NCBI GenBank assembly: GCA_024235855.1
Contig: JACKLN010000018.1
Coordinates: forward strand, 1-22,455
DNA length: 22,455 nucleotides
Reading direction: 5' to 3'
Source of the DNA: Burkholderiaceae bacterium
Lineage (GTDB): Bacteria > Pseudomonadota > Gammaproteobacteria > Burkholderiales > Burkholderiaceae_C
Shown: in pieces, positions 18,806 to 22,455 of the stretch
Layout of the letters: every line of letters starts with the position of its first letter
How positions within the stretch are numbered: the stretch's first letter is position 1
Notes under the pieces: generated by a model
The model's database searches: none
Told to the model about the DNA's origin: nothing
Seen by the model: the letters and a program-made list of their open reading frames with translations, nothing else
Position numbers and translations under genes: made by a program

Positions 18806-19455
18806 TGGAACCCTTCGTCGTGCACCAGGGGCTCGTGGCCCCGATGGACCGGGAGAACGTCGACACCGACGCCATCATCCCGAAGCAGTTCCTGAAGTCG
18901 ATCGCGCGCACGGGGTTCGGGCCGAACCTGTTCGACGAGTGGCGCTACCTGGACAAGGGCGAGCCTGGCCAGGACCCGGCCGCGCGCAAGCCCAACCCGG
19001 ACTTCGTGCTCAACCAGCCGCGCTACCAGGGTGCCTCCGTCCTGCTGGCTCGGCGCAACTTCGGTTGTGGCTCCAGTCGCGAGCATGCGCCCTGGGCGCT
19101 GCAGCAGTACGGCTTCCGCGCGCTGATCGCGCCGAGCTTCGCCGACATCTTCTTCAACAACTGCTTCAAGAACGGCCTGCTGCCAATCGTGCTGCCGGAG
19201 TCGCAGGTGGCGGCACTGTTCGACGAAGTTGCAGCCTTCCCCGGCTACACGCTGACGGTGGACCTGCCGCGCCAGGTGATCGTCAAGCCCGACGGCCAGG
19301 AACTGCCGTTCGAGGTGCAGCCGTTCCGCAAGTACTGCCTGGTCAACGGCTTCGACGACATCGGCCTGACGATGCGCCACGCCGACAAGATCCGCGCCTT
19401 CGAGGCCGAGCGCCTGGCGCGCATGCCCTGGCTGGCGCACAAGGAAATCGCATGA
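18805..19455 (+). CDS. leuD: 3-isopropylmalate dehydratase small subunit
   Basis: This is the 216-residue swivel-domain subunit that completes the LeuCD dehydratase. Diagnostic pieces are VAPMDRENVDTDAIIPKQFLK near the N-terminus, FGCGSSREHAPWAL (about residues 90-103) in the substrate loop and IAPSFADIFFNNCFKNGLLPI. The C-terminal segment contains DIGLTMRHADKIRAFE. ATG at 18805 is preferred over GTG at 18802, because it overlaps the preceding stop in the TGATG pattern and matches the family start MEPF. It overlaps leuB by four bases. No frameshift or missing residue is seen. Confidence 0.97.
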   Translation: MEPFVVHQGLVAPMDRENVDTDAIIPKQFLKSIARTGFGPNLFDEWRYLDKGEPGQDPAARKPNPDFVLNQPRYQGASVLLARRNFGCGSSREHAPWALQQYGFRALIAPSFADIFFNNCFKNGLLPIVLPESQVAALFDEVAAFPGYTLTVDLPRQVIVKPDGQELPFEVQPFRKYCLVNGFDDIGLTMRHADKIRAFEAERLARMPWLAHKEIA

Positions 19456-20543
19456 AGATCGCTGTCCTGCCGGGTGACGGCATCGGCACCGAGATCGTCG
19501 CCGAGGCGGTCAAGGTCCTGAACGCACTGGACCTGTCGTTCGAGTTGGAGACCGCGCTGGTGGGCGGTGCCGCCTACGACGCACACGGCCACCCGCTGCC
19601 GGAATCCACGTTGAACCTGGCCAAGGCGGCCGATGCCGTGCTGTTCGGCGCCGTGGGCGACTGGAAGTACGACAAGCTGGAACGGCAGTTCCGCCCGGAG
19701 CAGGCCATCCTGGGCCTGCGCAAGCACCTGGGCCTGTTCGCCAACTTCCGCCCGGCGATCTGCTACGAACAGCTGACGCACGCGTCCAGCCTGAAGCCGG
19801 AGCTGGTGGCGGGCCTGGACATCCTGATCATCCGCGAGCTCACCGGCGACATCTACTTCGGCCAGCCGCGCGGCCGGCGCACCGCCGCCGACGGCCACTT
19901 CCCCGGTGCGGAAGAGGCCTTCGACACCATGCGCTACAGCAAGCCGGAGATCGAGCGCATCGCGCACGTGGCCTTCCAGGCGGCGCGCAAGCGCAACGGC
20001 AAGGTCACGTCGGTCGACAAGGCCAACGTGCTGGAAACCTTCCAGTTCTGGAAGGACGTGGTCACTGAGGTGCACGCCCAGTACCCGGACGTCAAGCTGG
20101 ACCACATGTACGTGGACAACGCCGCGATGCAGCTGGTCAAGGCACCCAAGGCCTTCGACGTGGTCGTCACCGGCAACATGTTCGGCGACATCCTGTCCGA
20201 CGAGGCCGCCATGCTGACCGGCTCCATCGGCATGCTGCCGTCGGCATCGTTGGACGCGAACAACAAGGGGCTGTACGAACCCAGCCACGGCAGCGCGCCG
20301 GACATCGCGGGGCAGGGCGTGGCCAACCCGCTGGCTACAATCCTGAGCGCTGCCATGATGCTCCGCTACTCCCTCCAGCAACCCGAAGCCGCCGACCGCA
20401 TCGAGCGGGCGGTGCAGGCCGTGCTGACGGCCGGTCTGCGCACGGGTGACATCTGGAGCGAGGGCACGCGCAAGGTCGGCACGCGCGAGATGGGTGATGC
20501 GGTCGTGGCCGCCATCACCGGCAAAACCATTACCAAGAGCTAG
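19452..20543 (+). CDS. leuB: 3-isopropylmalate dehydrogenase
   Basis: This 363-residue enzyme oxidizes and decarboxylates 3-isopropylmalate to 2-oxoisocaproate with NAD, the third step of leucine synthesis. The N-terminus KIAVLPGDGIGTEI, the substrate-loop RELTGDIYFGQPRG, the metal-binding FGDILSDEAAMLTGSIGMLPSAS and the NAD-binding GLYEPSHGSAPDIAGQG are all present and in normal order. The length is typical. ATG at 19452 overlaps the leuD stop by four bases (ATGA), so it is in the same transcript. The next gene is asd, separated by 89 bases that contain a terminator-like hairpin. Confidence 0.98.
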   Translation: MKIAVLPGDGIGTEIVAEAVKVLNALDLSFELETALVGGAAYDAHGHPLPESTLNLAKAADAVLFGAVGDWKYDKLERQFRPEQAILGLRKHLGLFANFRPAICYEQLTHASSLKPELVAGLDILIIRELTGDIYFGQPRGRRTAADGHFPGAEEAFDTMRYSKPEIERIAHVAFQAARKRNGKVTSVDKANVLETFQFWKDVVTEVHAQYPDVKLDHMYVDNAAMQLVKAPKAFDVVVTGNMFGDILSDEAAMLTGSIGMLPSASLDANNKGLYEPSHGSAPDIAGQGVANPLATILSAAMMLRYSLQQPEAADRIERAVQAVLTAGLRTGDIWSEGTRKVGTREMGDAVVAAITGKTITKS

Positions 20544-20572
20544 CGCTCTCGGATCGTCTCGCCCCCACTCCT

Positions 20573-20614
20573 GGACCCCGGCGAACGAGCCGGGAGCACC
20601 AGGGGTCCGGTTTT
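20573..20614 (+). terminator. Terminator-like hairpin between leuB and asd
   Basis: GGACCCC (20573-20579) pairs with GGGGTCC (20602-20608); inside, GGC (20580-20582) pairs with GCC (20589-20591). An alternative stem CCCGGC/GCCGGG (20577-20582 with 20589-20594) uses some of the same bases. GGTTTT follows the stem, a short T-tract. It may be an intrinsic terminator or a leader structure of asd, whose start is 19 bases after the T-tract. Confidence 0.45.
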
Positions 20615-20632
20615 CGGAAAGGCAAGACTGAC

Positions 20633-21757
20633 ATGGCACTCACAGGATTGGTCGGCTGGCGCGGCATGGTCGGCTCCGTGCTGATGGACCGCATGCAGGC
20701 CGAAGGCGACTTCGACCTCATCGAGCCGTTGTTCTTCAGCACCAGCAACGCCGGCGGCAAAGCGCCGACGATGGCGAAGAACGAGACCACGCTGCAGGAC
20801 GCGCACGACATCGACGCGCTCAAGCGCTGCGACATCGTCATCACCTGCCAGGGCGGCGACTACACCAGCGCCGTGTTCCCGAAGCTGCGTGCCGCGGGCT
20901 GGAACGGCCACTGGATCGACGCCGCCAGCACCCTGCGCATGGCCGACGACGCGGTCATCATCCTCGACCCGGTCAACCTGCCGGTGATCCAGGGCGCACT
21001 GAAGGCTGGCGGCCGCAACTGGATCGGCGGCAACTGCACCGTCAGCTGCATGCTGATGGGCGTGGGCGCGCTCTACAAGGCCGGGCTCGTCGAGTGGATG
21101 AGCACGATGACCTACCAGGCCGCCAGCGGCGGCGGCGCCCAGCACATGCGCGAGCTGCTGAAGCAGTACGGCACGCTCAATGCCGAGGTGCGCGCGCTGC
21201 TCGACGACCCGAAGAGCGCCATCCTCGAGATCGACCGCCAGGTCATCGCGAAGCAGCGCAGCCTGTCGGCCGACGAGACGGCCAACTTCGGCGTGCCGCT
21301 CGGCGGCTCGCTGATCCCCTGGATCGACAAGGACCTGGGGAACGGGGTCTCCAAGGAAGAGTGGAAGGGCATGGCCGAGACCAACAAGATCCTCGGCACC
21401 ACGCTCGGCGGCGGCGCCGCGATCCCGGTCGACGGCTTCTGCGTGCGCGTGGGCGCGATGCGTTGCCACAGCCAGGCGCTGACCTTCAAGCTCAAGCGCG
21501 ACGTGCCCGTGGCCGACCTCGAGGCCATGATCGCGGCCGACAACCCCTGGGCGAAGGTCGTGCCCAACACCCGCGAAGCCACGCTGGCGCAGCTGACGCC
21601 GGTGGCCGTGACCGGCACCATGGACATCCCGGTGGGCCGCATCCGCAAGCTGGCCATGGGGCCGGAGTACGTGGGCGCCTTCACCATCGGCGACCAGCTG
21701 CTCTGGGGTGCGGCCGAGCCGTTGCGACGCATGCTGCGCATCCTGGTCGAAAGCTGA
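20633..21757 (+). CDS. asd: Aspartate-semialdehyde dehydrogenase
   Basis: This 374-residue NADPH-dependent enzyme converts aspartyl phosphate to aspartate semialdehyde, the branch point to lysine, diaminopimelate, methionine and threonine. It is of the E. coli-like Gram-negative type. The NADP loop is GLVGWRGMVGSVLMDRM; the catalytic Cys135 lies in GGNCTVSCML and the base His279 in GAMRCHSQAL. The Gln-Ala-Ala-Ser-Gly-Gly-Gly region (TYQAASGGGAQHMREL) fits the family. ATG at 20633 has GGAAAGG about ten bases upstream. It is followed by three hairpins and then fimV, the usual order in this bacterial group. Confidence 0.98.
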   Translation: MALTGLVGWRGMVGSVLMDRMQAEGDFDLIEPLFFSTSNAGGKAPTMAKNETTLQDAHDIDALKRCDIVITCQGGDYTSAVFPKLRAAGWNGHWIDAASTLRMADDAVIILDPVNLPVIQGALKAGGRNWIGGNCTVSCMLMGVGALYKAGLVEWMSTMTYQAASGGGAQHMRELLKQYGTLNAEVRALLDDPKSAILEIDRQVIAKQRSLSADETANFGVPLGGSLIPWIDKDLGNGVSKEEWKGMAETNKILGTTLGGGAAIPVDGFCVRVGAMRCHSQALTFKLKRDVPVADLEAMIAADNPWAKVVPNTREATLAQLTPVAVTGTMDIPVGRIRKLAMGPEYVGAFTIGDQLLWGAAEPLRRMLRILVES

Positions 21758-21767
21758 CGCCGTCGGA

Positions 21768-21798
21768 CAACGCCGTCCAGGCGTTGCCCTGCGGCAAC
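21768..21798 (+). terminator. Two overlapping, mutually exclusive hairpins downstream of asd
   Basis: CAACGCC (21768-21774) pairs with GGCGTTG (21780-21786) around a five-base loop. GTTGCC (21783-21788) pairs with GGCAAC (21793-21798) around a four-base loop. They share GTTG, so only one can form at a time. Neither is followed by a T-tract, so a terminator role is possible but not shown. Confidence 0.4.
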
Positions 21799-21813
21799 AA
21801 CGGTGCCCGAAGC

Positions 21814-21834
21814 GCGGAAACAAAGCATTTCCGC
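21814..21834 (+). terminator. Hairpin downstream of asd
   Basis: GCGGAAA (21814-21820) and TTTCCGC (21828-21834) form a perfect seven-pair stem with a seven-base loop. No T-tract follows. It lies 57 bases after the asd stop and could mark the 3' end of that transcript. Confidence 0.4.
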
Positions 21835-21859
21835 CCCGATCATCAAGCCTTGGGTGAGC

Positions 21860-21888
21860 TTGTAAGCCTATATGCTTGATGTTATTGT
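21860..21888 (+). promoter_or_regulatory. Candidate fimV promoter
   Basis: TTGTAA (21860-21865) and TATTGT (21883-21888) each match four of six consensus bases and are separated by the optimal 17 bases. They lie in the most AT-rich part of the gap before fimV. A start of transcription near 21895 would give a leader of about 95 bases. Confidence 0.45.
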
Positions 21889-21891
21889 GAT

Positions 21892-21927
21892 TTCACCCAC
21901 GCCCACGCGTCGCGTTCAGTGGGTGAA
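21892..21927 (+). repeat. Nine-base inverted repeat in the fimV leader
   Basis: TTCACCCAC (21892-21900) and GTGGGTGAA (21919-21927) are perfect inverted copies around an 18-base spacer. TGGGTGA occurs again upstream at 21851-21857, so TCACCCA could pair with either copy. The element could be an RNA stem-loop in the leader or a protein-binding dyad next to the candidate promoter. Confidence 0.5.
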
Positions 21928-21990
21928 GACGTCGAGGGACGACTTCGCGGCCCGGGCCTGGCGCCTGGCCGCTGTGCACTGGGAGACGCC

Positions 21991-22455
21991 TTGAAACACC
22001 GCAGCAACATCACGGGTCGTCATGCATGGACCGGCGTGGCCGTGGCCGCCGCCTGTCTGCTGGCCGGCCCCGCCTGGTCCCTGGGCCTGGGGCGCCTGAG
22101 CGTCCAGTCCGCGCTCGGTGAATCCCTGCGCGCGGAGATCGCTGTCACCAGCATCACGCCAGAGGAGGCCTCCACGCTGCAGTTGCGCGTGGCCAGCCCC
22201 GACGTCTACCGCACGGCGGGCATCGACTACAACGCCGTGCTCGCCTCGGCCCAGGTGTCGCTCGAACAGCGCCCCGACGGCCGCAGTGTGCTGCGCCTGA
22301 GCAGCAACCGCGCCGTCACCGAACCTTTCCTCGACGTGATCCTGGAGGCCAACTGGGCCTCCGGCCGCCTCGTGCGCGCCTACACGCTGCTGCTCGACCC
22401 GCCGGTGGTCGCGCGCGCGCCGGCCCCGGCCGCCACGCCGCCGGTGGTGTCCACC
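21991..22455 (+). CDS. fimV: FimV/HubP-family protein, N-terminal part
   Basis: This is the first 155 codons of a FimV-type polar protein, cut by the window end. Residues 1 to about 30 form a signal peptide (VAVAAACLLAGPAWS), followed directly by the family signature LGLGRLSVQSALGESLRAEI and then LRVASPDVYRTAGIDY and FLDVILEANWASGRLVRAYTLLLDPP. The last visible residues are Pro/Ala-rich, the start of the long linker. FimV acts in type IV pilus assembly, twitching and polar organization; the LysM and C-terminal domains are not visible here. The start is TTG at 21991, with GGGAG five bases upstream; no in-frame ATG precedes the signature. Its place after asd is the usual one in Burkholderiales. 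Confidence 0.88.
   Translation, partial: MKHRSNITGRHAWTGVAVAAACLLAGPAWSLGLGRLSVQSALGESLRAEIAVTSITPEEASTLQLRVASPDVYRTAGIDYNAVLASAQVSLEQRPDGRSVLRLSSNRAVTEPFLDVILEANWASGRLVRAYTLLLDPPVVARAPAPAATPPVVST

Overview
The window is very GC-rich (mostly above 65% by eye), densely coded, and carries only chromosomal-type genes. The layout leuC-entericidin-leuD-leuB-asd-fimV, and a complete propionyl-CoA cluster led by a GntR regulator, are typical of Burkholderiales (Comamonadaceae, Sphaerotilaceae and relatives such as Rubrivivax or Leptothrix). I cannot name a genus from sequence alone. I saw no tRNA, rRNA, insertion sequence, CRISPR array or phage gene. No gene-free stretch exceeds 300 bases; the longest, between asd and fimV (21758-21990), holds several hairpins and a candidate promoter.

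Region 1 (2-4031) is the most notable. It holds the 3' end of egtD (histidine trimethylation to hercynine), a small DUF167 gene, an EgtB-like non-heme iron enzyme on the minus strand, a TIGR04348-type glycosyltransferase and a selenophosphate synthetase. This is the senABC arrangement: SenC (SelD-like) makes selenophosphate, SenB makes a selenosugar, and SenA joins selenium to hercynine from EgtD, giving selenoneine. The EgtB-like enzyme is therefore better read as SenA than as an ergothioneine enzyme. The start codons of senA and senB share one base, and senB and senC overlap by four bases.

Region 2 (4051-7504) is mixed: an aldo/keto reductase, a short RlmN-like radical SAM RNA methyltransferase, and a TAXI-type solute-binding protein with membrane segments but no TRAP permease beside it.

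Region 3 (7557-15552) is a full propionyl-CoA to succinyl-CoA module. A GntR/FCD regulator is divergent from methylmalonyl-CoA mutase, followed by the MeaB GTPase, carboxylase beta and alpha chains, and a VOC protein in the position expected for methylmalonyl-CoA epimerase. The five downstream genes are tightly packed or overlapping, as in one operon. A short AT-rich palindromic site lies between regulator and mutase.

Region 4 (15690-17185) holds two envelope-type genes: a DUF481 outer-membrane protein and a DUF533/TerB-like protein. Region 5 (17235-21757) is leucine biosynthesis (leuC, leuD, leuB) with an entericidin-like lipoprotein inserted between leuC and leuD, then asd. Region 6 is the start of fimV, truncated by the window edge.
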